From Actinomycetales bacterium (GTDB lineage: Bacteria; Actinomycetota; Actinomycetes; Actinomycetales; Microbacteriaceae), in the NCBI GenBank assembly GCA_028868975.1, contig JAGWTM010000010.1, positions 1-34,562 on the forward strand: a DNA stretch of 34,562 bases. Reading direction: 5' to 3'. Below the pieces are notes generated by a model. It was given only the letters and a program-made list of their open reading frames with translations, searched no databases and was not told where the DNA came from. The first letter of the stretch is position 1, and the number at the start of each line of letters is the position of its first letter. Of this stretch, positions 10,006 through 20,485 are shown in pieces. The position numbers and the translations under genes are program-made.

Positions 10006-11229
10006 ATGAATGAAATCAATACGGACGCCTCAGCGGCATCCAAGGTTTCATCTGAGCAGCAGCCCTGGCCGGTGTCACGCTTGGCGGCGACCCTCAAGGA
10101 TTGGATTGACCGACTGGGCTACCTCTGGGTTGAGGGCGAAATCTCGCAAATTCGATTCAATCCGACGAGTATGTTCGGCGCTCTGCGTGATTTGCAGATC
10201 GAAAACTCGATCGAGATTCACGCCTGGGACGTTGCCCGCATTCCAAAAGATCTCAAGCAGGGCGACCGCGTTGTTGCGCTGATAAAGCCCGCTTTCTGGG
10301 GCAAGAACGGCAAACTCACCATGCAGGTCGTCGAGATTCGCAAGGTTGGTCTGGGCGAACTTCTCGAACGCATCGAGCGACTCCGTGCGCAGCTGACCGC
10401 CGAGGGGCTCACCGCCGAATCTCGCAAGCAGCCGCTGCCCTTCCTGCCGAACAAAATCGGGTTGATTACCGGCGCCAACTCTGACGCCGAAAAAGACGTG
10501 CTGAAAAACACTTTGCTGCGCTGGCCTGACGCTCAGTTCCGAGTGATCAACACTCTGGTGCAGGGCGACAAAGCCGCCCCTGAAGTTATCGCTGCTATCA
10601 AAGAGCTTGACAACGACCCAGACGTCGACGTCATCATCATTGCGCGCGGCGGCGGTTCGTTCCTCGATCTCGTGGTCTTCAGCGACGAAGCCCTAGTGCG
10701 CGCGGCTGCCGCGGCCAAAACACCTATCATTTCTGCCATCGGTCACGAAAATGACCGACCGGTCCTCGATGACGTCGCTGACCTGCGCGCTTCCACCCCT
10801 ACTGATGCAGCCAAGCGCGTCGTGCCTGATGTTGCCGAGGAGCGTTCAAACCTCCAGCGGTCACTCGGGCAGATTTTCAACCGGGTTTACCAATACGTTT
10901 CGACTCAGACCGATCTGATTGTCCAATTGCGCAGTCGTCCCGTGCTGGCTAACCCATACCAATTCATCGAGGATCACGCCGCCGACTTGAATCGTGATCG
11001 CGACCGCTCGCGAGAGCTTCTGGGAAACTACCTGCACCTACAAGAGGTCAAACTCAGCCACCTGAGAAATTTGGTGACCTCGCTCTCGCCTCAGAAGACG
11101 CTCGACCGCGGGTACTCCGTAATCCGAGATACAAACGGTCACGTCCTGCAAGATGCAGCCAAAGTGAAGCCGGGCACCAAATTGAACATTCGCCTAGCAA
11201 AGGGCGATTTCACGGCAACCGCCGACTAA
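10006..11229 (+). CDS. xseA: Exodeoxyribonuclease VII large subunit
   Basis: [81 protein letters not shown]. Confidence 0.96.
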   Translation: MNEINTDASAASKVSSEQQPWPVSRLAATLKDWIDRLGYLWVEGEISQIRFNPTSMFGALRDLQIENSIEIHAWDVARIPKDLKQGDRVVALIKPAFWGKNGKLTMQVVEIRKVGLGELLERIERLRAQLTAEGLTAESRKQPLPFLPNKIGLITGANSDAEKDVLKNTLLRWPDAQFRVINTLVQGDKAAPEVIAAIKELDNDPDVDVIIIARGGGSFLDLVVFSDEALVRAAAAAKTPIISAIGHENDRPVLDDVADLRASTPTDAAKRVVPDVAEERSNLQRSLGQIFNRVYQYVSTQTDLIVQLRSRPVLANPYQFIEDHAADLNRDRDRSRELLGNYLHLQEVKLSHLRNLVTSLSPQKTLDRGYSVIRDTNGHVLQDAAKVKPGTKLNIRLAKGDFTATAD

Positions 11230-11262
11230 GCCGCCATACATCGCAATTAAACTGGAGTAATC

Positions 11263-11496
11263 ATGAGCGCAGACAAGAGCAAGCCCAACGCAGACGTCGC
11301 TTCGATGTCTTACGAACAAGCTCGCGACGAACTCGCGAAGGTGGTTAGCCAACTCGAGCAGGGCGCTGTTTCTCTCGAAGACTCGATGAACCTCTGGGAG
11401 CGCGGTGAAGCGCTGGCCAAGCAGTGTGAGGACTGGCTATCGGGTGCCCGCAAACGTCTGGATGCCGCTTTGGCTAACAAGAAGTCGGCCGAATAG
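11263..11496 (+). CDS. xseB: Exodeoxyribonuclease VII small subunit
   Basis: SYEQARDELAKVVSQLEQGAVSLEDSMNLWERGEALAKQCEDWL; immediately follows xseA. Confidence 0.95.
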   Translation: MSADKSKPNADVASMSYEQARDELAKVVSQLEQGAVSLEDSMNLWERGEALAKQCEDWLSGARKRLDAALANKKSAE

Positions 11497-11499
11497 ACC

Positions 11500-12108
11500 A
11501 TGGCTGAAGACGCTGCAGCAAAACGTCGAGCGCGACAAACCGTTCGCAACCTCCTACTGTCTCTCATAGCCTGCGCGGGCCTCGTGCTGGCGCTGGTGCT
11601 GATCGTCCCGCGCGATGACTCAAGCCGCATCCAGCGAGTGGATTACAAATCGATTGCCGCCGAGGTGCAGTCATCCACGGGATTGAACATTTTGGTTCCG
11701 AATCTGCCGGAAGGCTGGTGGTGCAACAAGGCCACCTGGACCGGCAAGTCCCCCGATGGCGTCAAAACCTGGTACTTAGGGCTCATTGGCCCTAAAAATC
11801 AGTACGTTGGCCTCACTCAGGGATTCGATGTAAACCCAACCTGGTTTGTTGGCCAACTTGGTCAAGGTGCCGCCGTTCTCGGCCCAAAGTATGAAGGCAA
11901 TGGTTGGTGGCGCTGGGACGCGTCACCGCAACATGACCCGATGCAGACCAAGGACCACGTCTGGGCATTCAAAACCAAGGCAATCGAATCGGCAAAGGAC
12001 TCGTCAGTCCTTCTCTATGGCGCTGAGTCAGTGAAGGATTTCTACACCATCGCCGAGGTTCTGCCTATTTCAGAAAAGGTGCCAGCAGACACCGTTTGGA
12101 AAAAGTAG
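11500..12108 (+). CDS. DUF4245-like membrane-anchored protein
   Basis: N-terminal TM segment; VPNLPEGWWCNKATW...TWYLGLIGPKNQYVGLTQG and YGAESVKDF; position after xseB fits the family. Confidence 0.75.
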   Translation: MAEDAAAKRRARQTVRNLLLSLIACAGLVLALVLIVPRDDSSRIQRVDYKSIAAEVQSSTGLNILVPNLPEGWWCNKATWTGKSPDGVKTWYLGLIGPKNQYVGLTQGFDVNPTWFVGQLGQGAAVLGPKYEGNGWWRWDASPQHDPMQTKDHVWAFKTKAIESAKDSSVLLYGAESVKDFYTIAEVLPISEKVPADTVWKK

Positions 12109-12737
12109 TGGCAGACCTGAAGCGGCCTCAGACGCCGCGCGAAGCCTGGTCCGCTCTGGTGGCCGGCAATCATCGCTTTGTTACCGGTGAACCGGCGCAC
12201 CCGCGCCAAGACATCGATTTGCGCGCGGCTTTGGTCGGCGAACAGCGTCCCTTCGCGGCCTTGTTTGGCTGTGCCGACAGCAGACTCTCGGCCGAGATTA
12301 TCTTCGACGTCGGACTCGGCGACCTCTTCGTTGTTCGCAACGCGGGTCAGGTCATCGGCGAGACGATCCTGGGTTCACTTGAGTACAGCGTCGAGGTTTT
12401 GGGCGTGCCGCTCATCCTGGTGCTGGGCCACGATGAATGCGGTGCCATTCGAGCGACCATCGATGACATTGCTGGCAACCTGCCTGCCAGCGGGCAATTC
12501 ATTCATCACCTGGTGGATCAAATTCGTCCAACCGTACTTGAGGCAAATGCCGCCGGAAAAGCCGACATTGACGAGGTCACCGAATGGCATGTCCAAGACA
12601 CCATCAATGAGATGTTGACCAAGTCGAAGACCATCGCCGAGGCCGTGAAGACAGGTAAATTAGGTGTTGTAGGCGCCAATTACAAGCTTGCTCTCGGAGA
12701 AATCCACCCAATCGTCATGGTCGGCGACATCGTCTAA
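12108..12737 (+). CDS. Beta-class carbonic anhydrase
   Basis: LFGCADSRLSAEIIFDVGLGDLFVVRNAGQVI and VLGHDECGAI. GTG start overlaps the upstream TAG stop (taGTG). Confidence 0.92.
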   Translation: MADLKRPQTPREAWSALVAGNHRFVTGEPAHPRQDIDLRAALVGEQRPFAALFGCADSRLSAEIIFDVGLGDLFVVRNAGQVIGETILGSLEYSVEVLGVPLILVLGHDECGAIRATIDDIAGNLPASGQFIHHLVDQIRPTVLEANAAGKADIDEVTEWHVQDTINEMLTKSKTIAEAVKTGKLGVVGANYKLALGEIHPIVMVGDIV

Positions 12738-12791
12738 TAATCCCGACCCCAATTAACGCGGACGTGTCCGCAAAACCGGAAGGCATTCATC

Positions 12792-14180
12792 GTGGAATAC
12801 CGCATCGAACACGACACCATGGGCGAAGTTAAGGTCCCTGTCAACGCGCTCTACCGTGCGCAGACCCAGCGTGCCGTCGAGAACTTTCCAATTTCGGGCA
12901 CGACCCTCGAGCGCGCCCACATCGCTGCCCTGGCGCAAATCAAGAAGTCGGCGGCCATCGCCAACGCCAAGCTTGGAGTTCTAAAGGATGAGATCGCCAA
13001 GGCAATCGCCGCTGCCGCAGACGAGGTTATTGCCGGCAAGCACGACGGCGAGTTCCCGGTAGACATCTTCCAAACCGGTTCAGGCACCTCCTCGAACATG
13101 AACATGAACGAGGTTTTGGCAACCCTTGCCACCCGCAACCTCGGCGACAACGTGCACCCGAACGACCACGTCAACGCCTCGCAGTCTTCAAACGATGTGT
13201 TCCCAACTTCGGTGCACGTTGCAGTCACATCAGCACTGATTAACGACCTGCTGCCTTCGCTCGACTACCTGGCGATCGCGCTCGAAGAGAAGGCTGAACT
13301 TTGGAAGAGTGTCGTCAAGGCGGGTCGCACCCACCTAATGGACGCGACTCCGGTCACCCTAGGTCAAGAGTTCGGCGGATACGCCGCACAAATTCGTTTT
13401 GGCATCGAGCGCGTCCAATCGACAATCGCTCGCACCGCAGAGGTGCCACTTGGCGGAACCGCAGTTGGCACCGGCATCAACACTCCGAAGGGCTTCCCAC
13501 AGGAAGTCATTCGCCTACTTGCAGAAGAAACCGGTCTGCCTATCACCGAAGCACGCAACCACTTCGAGGCTCAGGGCGCACGTGACGCGCTGGTTGAGGC
13601 TTCAGGCGCGCTGCGCGTCCTGGCAGTGTCGCTAACCAAGATCAACAACGACCTGCGCTGGATGGGTTCGGGCCCAAATGCCGGCCTCGCCGAGCTGCAC
13701 ATCCCTGACCTGCAGCCAGGCTCCTCAATCATGCCGGGCAAGGTAAACCCAGTCATTCCAGAGGCAGTCATGATGGTCTGCGCTCGTGTAATCGGAAACG
13801 ATGCAACTACCGCATGGGCTGGTGCTACCGGAAACTTCGAGTTGAACGTGGCGATTCCAGTCATGGGCAACGCGCTGCTCGAGTCAATTCGCCTGCTGTC
13901 GAACTCACTGCGCCTGCTGGCCGACAAGACCGTAAAGGGTCTCGAGGTCAATGAGGCACGTGCCCGCGCTCTCGCAGAATCGAGCCCATCAATCGTTACG
14001 CCGTTGAACAAATACATCGGATATGAAGCGGCGGCGAAGATTGCCAAGCACGCGGTTCACGAGGGCATCACGGTCCGTCAGGCAACCATCGACCTCGGAT
14101 ACGTCGACGGAGAAAAGCTGACCATGGAGCAGCTGGACAAGGCTCTCGACGTGCTGTCGATGACCAGCCCAGGGCTTTAG
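12792..14180 (+). CDS. fumC: Class II fumarate hydratase
   Basis: [52 protein letters not shown]. Confidence 0.96.
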   Translation: MEYRIEHDTMGEVKVPVNALYRAQTQRAVENFPISGTTLERAHIAALAQIKKSAAIANAKLGVLKDEIAKAIAAAADEVIAGKHDGEFPVDIFQTGSGTSSNMNMNEVLATLATRNLGDNVHPNDHVNASQSSNDVFPTSVHVAVTSALINDLLPSLDYLAIALEEKAELWKSVVKAGRTHLMDATPVTLGQEFGGYAAQIRFGIERVQSTIARTAEVPLGGTAVGTGINTPKGFPQEVIRLLAEETGLPITEARNHFEAQGARDALVEASGALRVLAVSLTKINNDLRWMGSGPNAGLAELHIPDLQPGSSIMPGKVNPVIPEAVMMVCARVIGNDATTAWAGATGNFELNVAIPVMGNALLESIRLLSNSLRLLADKTVKGLEVNEARARALAESSPSIVTPLNKYIGYEAAAKIAKHAVHEGITVRQATIDLGYVDGEKLTMEQLDKALDVLSMTSPGL

Positions 14181-14195
14181 AACCGAAATTTAGGG

Positions 14196-14231
14196 AGTGC
14201 GTCAGCCAATCGGTTGGCGCACTTCTCTTTT
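14196..14231 (+). terminator. Likely Rho-independent terminator after fumC
   Basis: AGTGCG(tcag)CCAA-tcgg-TTGGCGCACT stem-loop followed by TCTCTTTT. Confidence 0.75.
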
Positions 14232-14766
14232 AACCTAAATTCGAAACCAAGAACGCTAGCGGGCTAAGGGCAAAACCAACTAACAGATGGGGGCCGAAGG
14301 CGATGGTTCCTCGCAGCTGAAGTGCTCTCGATTTGAGGGCCGAAAACGCAATCTGAGTCGCTCCTGACGAACAGGCAAGACCAAGAGCCACAAGCGGTAA
14401 AGCGACCGAAAACCAAGCAGTCGAATAACTGATGAGAGCAAAAAGCTTAACGTCACCCATTCCGATTTGGTTTTTGAGATTTGCCACCAAACCAAACCCA
14501 AAAGTGACGCTGGCGGAAATCAAAGCGAGGGCGATCCTTGCAGCGGTGTCGGCATTTTCTGCCGCTGCCAGCGACTGCCCCGCAAAGGTGACTATGAAGC
14601 CGGGTAGAACGAGCTTGTTCGGCAACCTGCGCTCTCGAATGTCAATCAGCGCTAGCCGAGGTGAAACCGCGAACAGGTAAGCGACTCCCGACAGTGCCGG
14701 CCAAGCCGTCAACCAGTCGATGTGACCCGTCAAAGCCTTCAGCGCGTGGTCTAGATCAAACATCAA
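14230..14766 (-). CDS. A24-family prepilin peptidase-like membrane protein
   Basis: DIRERRLPNKLVLPG, GMGDVKLFALI (GXGD), FGPHLLVG; several TM segments. Confidence 0.85.
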   Translation of the reverse strand: MMFDLDHALKALTGHIDWLTAWPALSGVAYLFAVSPRLALIDIRERRLPNKLVLPGFIVTFAGQSLAAAENADTAARIALALISASVTFGFGLVANLKNQIGMGDVKLFALISYSTAWFSVALPLVALGLACSSGATQIAFSALKSRALQLRGTIAFGPHLLVGFALSPLAFLVSNLG

Positions 14767-14825
14767 CGCAGGCTATCGGATTGCCTACAAAGTTGCGCGC
14801 GCCTTCCCCAGGGTTGAGCGGTCGG

Positions 14826-15209
14826 CTAGTACTCGCCAACCTTCTCCCACATTTTCGCCATGATCCACCACTGGCCATCCAGGTAAACGAGATTTAGGTA
14901 GTCCTGCATGATGCCACCGAACATCTGAAGCTGCGGTTTAACCCAGGCGAGAGTGTCGCTGACCTGATCGAAGTCGAGAATCTCATCCCGTCGAGGATTA
15001 CCCAGCGACGCCGGTGACTGACGATTCGCAACCGCTTCGCGGTAAATCTCGTACGGCCGAAGTGAAAGCTCGCCACCCTGCGCCGAATATAGGCAGCAAT
15101 TCTTGTGAAAGACCTTGTCGAAAAGATCCATGTCCTGGTGGTGCATGACATCGAAATAGTCATCCATCAGTTTTTGAATGCCAGCCGGCAAAACAATCGT
15201 GTTAGTCAT
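14826..15209 (-). CDS. NTF2-like small protein (lumazine-binding-like/SnoaL fold)
   Basis: YFDVMHHQDMDLFDKVFHKNCCLYS...FGGIMQDYLNLVYLDGQWWIMAKMW pattern. Confidence 0.65.
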   Translation of the reverse strand: MTNTIVLPAGIQKLMDDYFDVMHHQDMDLFDKVFHKNCCLYSAQGGELSLRPYEIYREAVANRQSPASLGNPRRDEILDFDQVSDTLAWVKPQLQMFGGIMQDYLNLVYLDGQWWIMAKMWEKVGEY

Positions 15210-15270
15210 GATGCAACCCTAGCCCGAGGTGAGTTGCTAACCGCAAGGATGCGCCAGCGCAGAATCCTGC

Positions 15271-16626
15271 CTAAGCGTCGAGTAGGTCGGTTACCAGCGC
15301 GGCAATCTGTGAGCGCTCGCTTCGCGTCAGCGTGACGTGGGCGAACAACTCGTGGTTTTTGAGAGACTCAATGACCGCCGCGATGCCATCGTGACGACCT
15401 ACCCGCAGGTTGTCGCGCTGCGCAACGTCGTGGGTCAAGACCACACGAGCGTTCTGGCCGATGCGCGACAGGACTGTCAGCAGCACATTGCGCTCGAGTG
15501 ACTGCGCCTCATCGACAATCACGAAGGCGTCGTGCAACGAACGACCACGAATGTGGGTCAATGGCAAGATTTCGATTAATCCACGATCCACGACATGGTC
15601 AACCACCTCGCGTGACACCAGAGCACCCAGGGTGTCAAAAATGGCCTGACCCCACGGATTCATCTTGTCGTTCTCGCTACCTGGCAGGTAACCGAGTTCT
15701 TGACCGCCAACGGCATAAATCGGACGGAAAACAATGATCTTCTTGTGCTGGCGTTTTTCCAACACGGCTTCGAGACCGGCGCAAAGCGCAAGCGCGGATT
15801 TTCCGGTACCCGCGCGACCACCTAGAGAAACGATGCCAACCTCTGGGTCCAGCAAAATGTCGATCGCCAACCTCTGCTCAGCCGAGCGTCCCTGCACACC
15901 AAAGACATCCCGATCGGTTCGAACCAGTCGAATCTTGCCTCCGGAAAGAACTCGGCCGAGAGCGTTACCGCGTTCTGAACTAAGAATGAGCCCGGTATTC
16001 ACCGGAAGTTGAGCAACCGCCTTGTGCTTGATGATTTCGGTGTCGTACAGGTCAGCCATCTCATCGGCGCTCAGCGTGAGCTCAGAGATGCCTGTCCAGC
16101 CTGAATCGACCGCATTATCGTTGCGGTACTCCTGAGCGTTCATGCCAAGAGCTGCCGCCTTCACCCGCATTGGCAGGTCTTTGGAGACGACGGTAACGTC
16201 GTTACCCTCACTCGCAAGGTTGAAGGCCACCGCCAAGATTCGACTGTCGTTGTCACCGAGTTGGAACCCAACTGGCAAGGTGGATTGATCGATGTGATTC
16301 AACTCGACTCGGAGGATTCCCCCGTCGCCCACCTCAATCGGAAAATCGAGTCGCTCGTGCTGTTCGCGCAAATCATCCAGGTGGCGCAGAGCCTGACGCG
16401 CAAAGTAACCAATTTCTGGGTCATTGCGCTTTTTCTCGAGTTCGTTGATCACAACGATAGGAATTACGACTTCCTGCTCTTTGAATTTGAAGAGCGCTCG
16501 AGGGTCGCTCAGCAAAACCGAGGTATCAATCACGTATGTGTGCGTCGTCTGTTTAGACTTCTTAGCCGCACCAGCAGCACCTCTCGCGTTGATTTTCGCG
16601 GTTTCAGTGGCCGGGGCTTTATGCAC
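15271..16626 (-). CDS. PIN-domain plus PhoH-type ATPase fusion (PhoH2-like)
   Basis: [15 protein letters not shown]...[13 protein letters not shown] domain; [23 protein letters not shown] Walker [27 protein letters not shown] start after AGGAG. Confidence 0.93.
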   Translation of the reverse strand: MHKAPATETAKINARGAAGAAKKSKQTTHTYVIDTSVLLSDPRALFKFKEQEVVIPIVVINELEKKRNDPEIGYFARQALRHLDDLREQHERLDFPIEVGDGGILRVELNHIDQSTLPVGFQLGDNDSRILAVAFNLASEGNDVTVVSKDLPMRVKAAALGMNAQEYRNDNAVDSGWTGISELTLSADEMADLYDTEIIKHKAVAQLPVNTGLILSSERGNALGRVLSGGKIRLVRTDRDVFGVQGRSAEQRLAIDILLDPEVGIVSLGGRAGTGKSALALCAGLEAVLEKRQHKKIIVFRPIYAVGGQELGYLPGSENDKMNPWGQAIFDTLGALVSREVVDHVVDRGLIEILPLTHIRGRSLHDAFVIVDEAQSLERNVLLTVLSRIGQNARVVLTHDVAQRDNLRVGRHDGIAAVIESLKNHELFAHVTLTRSERSQIAALVTDLLDA

Positions 16627-16723
16627 TTAAACTCCTAGATTGGCGTTCTTGGTGTCAAGTTAGAACGCTTCTGACGAATGTGCCGATACCGACACGCCAT
16701 CACGAACCTTCGTTTACCGAAAT

Positions 16724-17482
16724 TTATTTTCCGAATCGGCGGTGTCTTGATTCAAAGTCACGAATGGCGCGCAAGAAATCTACTTTTCTAAAGTCGGGCC
16801 AGAGTGCTTCGGCCACGTAAAACTCGCTATTCGCACTCTGCCAGAGCAAAAATCCGCTCAGGCGCTGCTCACCCGAGGTGCGGATGAGCAAGTCGGGATC
16901 CGGTTGCCCGCTGGTGTAGAGGTGCTCTGCGATCAGCTCGGGAGTGAGGATTTCGGCGAGCGCATCCAGCGATTTGCCCTTCTTGGCGTGTGCCTTCACG
17001 ATTGAGCGCATGGCATCGGCAATCTCTTTTCGACCGCCGTATGCGACGGCCAAATTGACGTGTAGTCCTTTATTGCGCTTGGTGCGAGTCTCTGCCTTGA
17101 CGAGACTACCCAGAAGGCTATCCGGCAGCGCTTCGCGATCACCCATCAGTTGCAATCGATAGTCGGTGCTTTCACTCAGCTCGGTCGCGAGATTGCCGAT
17201 GATTTGCTGAAGCGCATCCAGTTCTCCCCCGGAACGACCCGTGAGGTTGTCGGTGGATAGCAGATACAGCGTGACAACCTTGATGCCGATTTCATCGCAC
17301 CAGGATAAGAATTCGGGGATCTTTTGCGCTCCGGCCATGTGGCCGTGCTTGGCTTTGCTGCCAAGTTTGGTTGCCCAACGCCGGTTGCCATCGACGATGA
17401 CGCCGATGTGCTTGGGCAGGTCGGCAGGTCGAAGTTGGCGTTCGAGCCTGGCCTCATACAGCCGATAAATCAGGTTGCGCAC
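16724..17482 (-). CDS. uppS: Isoprenyl/undecaprenyl diphosphate synthase
   Basis: HIGVIVDGNRRWATKLG, VTLYLLSTDNL, NLAVAYGGRKEIADA, DPDLLIRTSGEQRLSGFLLWQSANSEFYV. Confidence 0.94.
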   Translation of the reverse strand: MRNLIYRLYEARLERQLRPADLPKHIGVIVDGNRRWATKLGSKAKHGHMAGAQKIPEFLSWCDEIGIKVVTLYLLSTDNLTGRSGGELDALQQIIGNLATELSESTDYRLQLMGDREALPDSLLGSLVKAETRTKRNKGLHVNLAVAYGGRKEIADAMRSIVKAHAKKGKSLDALAEILTPELIAEHLYTSGQPDPDLLIRTSGEQRLSGFLLWQSANSEFYVAEALWPDFRKVDFLRAIRDFESRHRRFGK

Positions 17483-17525
17483 CCCTACAGGCTACTAGAG
17501 CCAAAACTTCGCTTAGAGTAGCGAT

Positions 17526-18215
17526 ATGGGTATGCCAATCACGCAGGGTTTCAGAGAGCAAAACGACGAACGCCCGACGTGGCGAGGTTGGATTCACGCC
17601 GGTGTGCTCCCGCTCGTTGTGGCGGCGGGCATCGTTCTCGTGGTTTTGGCTGATGGGGTGGCTGCAAAAACAACTTCTGCTATCTTCTTTGCTACCTCGG
17701 TGCTGCTGTTCGGCAACTCGGCGCTCTATCACCGTTTCAACTGGAGCCCACGGGTCAAAAAGACACTCAAGCGCATTGACCACGCCAATATCTTCTTGCT
17801 GATTGCTGGCTCATACACGCCCATTACCTGGTTGGCTTTGCCGCGCGAAAAAGCTTTGATCCTGATGATTGTGATTTGGGCGATTGCCCTGCTCGGGATC
17901 GGCTTCCGCGTCTTTTGGATCGGCGCCCCACGCTGGCTCTATGTTCCGATTTACATTTCAATGGGCTGGGCCGCAATCGTTTTCATGGGCGATTTCTTCG
18001 CCGCGAACACCCCAATGATGATCCTGATTCTGTCAGGCGGCCTCGCCTACACCCTCGGCGCAATCGTCTACGGATTCAAACGCCCAAACCCGTGGCCCGG
18101 CAAATTCGGCTTCCACGAAATCTTCCACACCTTCACGGTCCTGGCCTTTATGAGCCACTGGGCGGGCATTCTTCTCATTGCACTCGACCCAGCCGTCGGT
18201 TCATACGGCCGTTAA
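17526..18215 (+). CDS. Hemolysin III family membrane protein (TrhA/YqfA-like)
   Basis: GNSALYHRFNW, RIDHANIFLLIAGSYTPI, GAIVYGFKRPNPWPGKFGFHEIFHTFTVLAFMSHW. Confidence 0.92.
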   Translation: MGMPITQGFREQNDERPTWRGWIHAGVLPLVVAAGIVLVVLADGVAAKTTSAIFFATSVLLFGNSALYHRFNWSPRVKKTLKRIDHANIFLLIAGSYTPITWLALPREKALILMIVIWAIALLGIGFRVFWIGAPRWLYVPIYISMGWAAIVFMGDFFAANTPMMILILSGGLAYTLGAIVYGFKRPNPWPGKFGFHEIFHTFTVLAFMSHWAGILLIALDPAVGSYGR

Positions 18216-18220
18216 ATTCC

Positions 18221-18252
18221 AAACGGGATGCCCCTGGCATCCCGTTTGTTTT
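18221..18252 (+). terminator. Strong hairpin terminator after hemolysin III gene
   Basis: AAACGGGATGCC-cct-GGCATCCCGTTT perfect stem then TGTTTTG; lies between convergent genes. Confidence 0.75.
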
Positions 18253-18266
18253 GAATCAACACGACG

Positions 18267-18617
18267 CTAGTCGCGCTTTGGCTTAGGTGGGGCCGCTGGG
18301 CGGCTCGGCTTGATCGGGGCGGCAGGTTTTTTAGCTGCCGGCTTTGCAGTTTTCGGTTTCGCAGTTTCTGAAGTCGTCTCTGCGGTGGTTGCCCCAGCCG
18401 CAGCCGCAGCCTCAGCCTCGAGCTTGGCTTCAATCTCAGCGCGGTAGCGCACGCGACGCACGCGACGCACCATGTCGAAGATCAGCGCAATAGCCGCAGC
18501 CGAAACGAAGAAGGTCATGATGAAGCCGAGTGTTCCCGGGCTGTAGAAGGTGCTGGCCGGGTCTGCCGTTTCACTTGGGACGGGCGTAAAAGCAAAGAAC
18601 GAGAGCAATTTATGCAT
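18267..18617 (-). CDS. Small membrane protein with Ala/Lys/Pro-rich C-terminal tail
   Basis: Hydrophobic LGFIMTFFVSAAAIALIFDMV followed by RRVRRVRYR and AKPKTAKPAAKKPAAPIKPSRPAAPPKPKRD. Confidence 0.75.
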   Translation of the reverse strand: MHKLLSFFAFTPVPSETADPASTFYSPGTLGFIMTFFVSAAAIALIFDMVRRVRRVRYRAEIEAKLEAEAAAAAGATTAETTSETAKPKTAKPAAKKPAAPIKPSRPAAPPKPKRD

Positions 18618-18641
18618 GGTTTAAGTATGTAGCCTTAAACC

Positions 18642-19031
18642 ATGACCTCGACCGAAGAACTGCTCAAGAGCCGCTATGGCCAGCGCAAAACCTCGTCACG
18701 AAGTCAGCGACGACTAGTGACTGCTGGCGCATCCGCCCTTTTGCTGGCTTTTTTGGTTTGGGCTGGTTTTGCATCGGTTGCTAATTCAGAGATTCCGACC
18801 GGCAGCCTGCGAGGCTTCACTGTTATCGACCAGTGGCATTCCACGGCCATTGTGACCGTGAGCACAACCACCGACAGGGTGGCTACCTGCGCTATTCAGG
18901 CGCAGAACAAAACCTTCGCGATTGTCGGTTACAAAGAACTGGTTTTCAAGCCTCAGGATGCGCGATCGCGCGAAATCACCATAAACACCACCGAGACGCC
19001 GGTGAGTGTTTCTGTGCACCATTGCTGGTAA
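18642..19031 (+). CDS. DUF4307-like membrane protein
   Basis: Short N-terminus, TM segment, small extracytoplasmic domain; located directly upstream of greA. Confidence 0.7.
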   Translation: MTSTEELLKSRYGQRKTSSRSQRRLVTAGASALLLAFLVWAGFASVANSEIPTGSLRGFTVIDQWHSTAIVTVSTTTDRVATCAIQAQNKTFAIVGYKELVFKPQDARSREITINTTETPVSVSVHHCW

Positions 19032-19042
19032 ATTTTTGACTT

Positions 19043-19531
19043 ATGACTTCATCTAACGAGGCTACCTGGCTCACCCAAGAGGCTCACGACCGCCTGCGTG
19101 ACGAACTGATTTATCTGCTCGAGACCGCCCGCAAGGACATTGCTCGAAAGATTCAGGAAGCTCGCGAAGAGGGTGACCTGAAAGAGAACGGTGGCTATCA
19201 CGCCGCCAAAGAAGAGCAGGGCAAGATCGAGGCTCGAATCGCTCGTCTCGAGAGTCTGTTAGCCAGCGCTGAAGTCGGCGAAGCGCCAGAGGCTGACGGC
19301 GAGGTGCGCCAAGGCATGATTGTGAAAATCAGTCTTCGTGGCAACGAGATGGAATTTCTGCTGGGCTCGGCTGAAATCGCCGAAGGCACCGACATCGAGG
19401 TTTATTCCCCCGACAGCCCGCTCGGTTCGGCGATCCTGGGCGCAAAGGTTGGCGACAAAACCACGTTCTTCGCGCCTAATGGTCGCGAGATGGAAGTCGA
19501 AATTCTCAGCGTTCGCCACTTCGAGGGCTAA
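19043..19531 (+). CDS. greA: Transcription elongation factor GreA
   Basis: WLTQEAHDRLRDELIYL, EAREEGDLKENGGYHAAKEEQGKIEARI, ISPDSPLG-type region (YSPDSPLGSAILGAKVGD). Confidence 0.95.
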   Translation: MTSSNEATWLTQEAHDRLRDELIYLLETARKDIARKIQEAREEGDLKENGGYHAAKEEQGKIEARIARLESLLASAEVGEAPEADGEVRQGMIVKISLRGNEMEFLLGSAEIAEGTDIEVYSPDSPLGSAILGAKVGDKTTFFAPNGREMEVEILSVRHFEG

Positions 19532-19565
19532 CTCAAACCAACCCTTGCGCATCTCTGGCGAGCAG

Positions 19566-19596
19566 GTTAGGCTTACCTTACTTAGGTAAACCTAAC
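19566..19596. promoter_or_regulatory. Dyad element resembling a DtxR/IdeR-type iron box upstream of the FTR1 gene
   Basis: GTTAGGCTTACCT (19566-19578), TACTT, AGGTAAACCTAAC (19584-19596): 13-bp arms with one mismatch; half-sites resemble TTAGGTTAGSCTAACCTAA. Confidence 0.65.
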
Positions 19597-19642
19597 TAAT
19601 CGAAAGGACGACGCAGCTGATACTGCGATCGAAACCAAACAG

Positions 19643-20485
19643 ATGTTTTCTAACTATCTAATCGGCCTGCGTGAAGGCCTAGAGGCCGCTCTGATCGTGA
19701 GCATATTGGCCACATACCTCGTTCGAACTAACCGCCGAGACGCTTTCAAATTCATCTGGATCGGTGTGTTGGCTGCGGTTGCTGTGAGCGTTGGCGTTGG
19801 TGCAATGCTCACCTACACCGAGAAGGAACTTCTCGAGGGCGTTCACGCCGAGGAGCTGTTTGTCGGCACCATGTCGTTCATCGCGGTCGCTCTGGTCACA
19901 TACATGGTTATGTGGATGCGCAAAGCCGGCTCGAGCATGTCGTCGGAACTCACCGGCAAACTTGAGAGCGCGTTGGTTGCCGGCACCGCAACGATTATTC
20001 TCACCAGCTTCGCCGCGGTCGCTCGCGAAGGCGTCGAGACGGCGGTTTTCGTGTTTGCCGCGACCCAAACTGCTGGCCAGACCGCCGGTGCGATCCTCGG
20101 CGTTGCGCTGGGTCTCCTAACCGCTGTCGTGCTCGGTTACTTGATTTACCGGCGTGCGGTAAAGATCAACCTAAAGAAATTCTTCTCAGTCACCGGATAC
20201 TTCCTAATTGTGGTTGCAGCCGGCGTGCTGTCGTACGCGATTCACGAATTCCAAGAGATTGGCCTGCTGCCAGGCGACAGCTCGCTCGCCTTCGATGTCT
20301 CGAAGACCATCAACGAGGACGGCTGGCTGGGCGCTATCGCATCCGGTGTGTTCAACTTCGACCCGAACACCACGTGGCTTCAACTGGTGGCCTGGGTTGC
20401 TTACGTAGGCGTTATGGTTTGGGCGTTTTCACGCGAGGTCAAGTCGAGCACGAAAGTTGCCGTGCCACTCAAGTCTCGCGCTTAG
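19643..20485 (+). CDS. efeU: FTR1-family high-affinity iron permease (EfeU-like)
   Basis: Two REXXE motifs (LREGLEAAL, AREGVETAV) in a multi-TM protein. Confidence 0.92.
   Translation: MFSNYLIGLREGLEAALIVSILATYLVRTNRRDAFKFIWIGVLAAVAVSVGVGAMLTYTEKELLEGVHAEELFVGTMSFIAVALVTYMVMWMRKAGSSMSSELTGKLESALVAGTATIILTSFAAVAREGVETAVFVFAATQTAGQTAGAILGVALGLLTAVVLGYLIYRRAVKINLKKFFSVTGYFLIVVAAGVLSYAIHEFQEIGLLPGDSSLAFDVSKTINEDGWLGAIASGVFNFDPNTTWLQLVAWVAYVGVMVWAFSREVKSSTKVAVPLKSRA

Noticed and set aside
12758-12771. Hairpin GCGGAC-GT-GTCCGC before fumC
   Set aside because: Short stem with no T-run and close to the start codon; not enough to call a terminator or riboswitch.
16627-16723. Possible tiny basic ORF (MACRYRHIRQKRSNLTPRTPI) upstream of the PIN-PhoH gene, considered as an antitoxin-like partner
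   Set aside because: Only 21 codons, no Shine-Dalgarno, and does not resemble the antitoxin-like partner described for mycobacterial phoH2.
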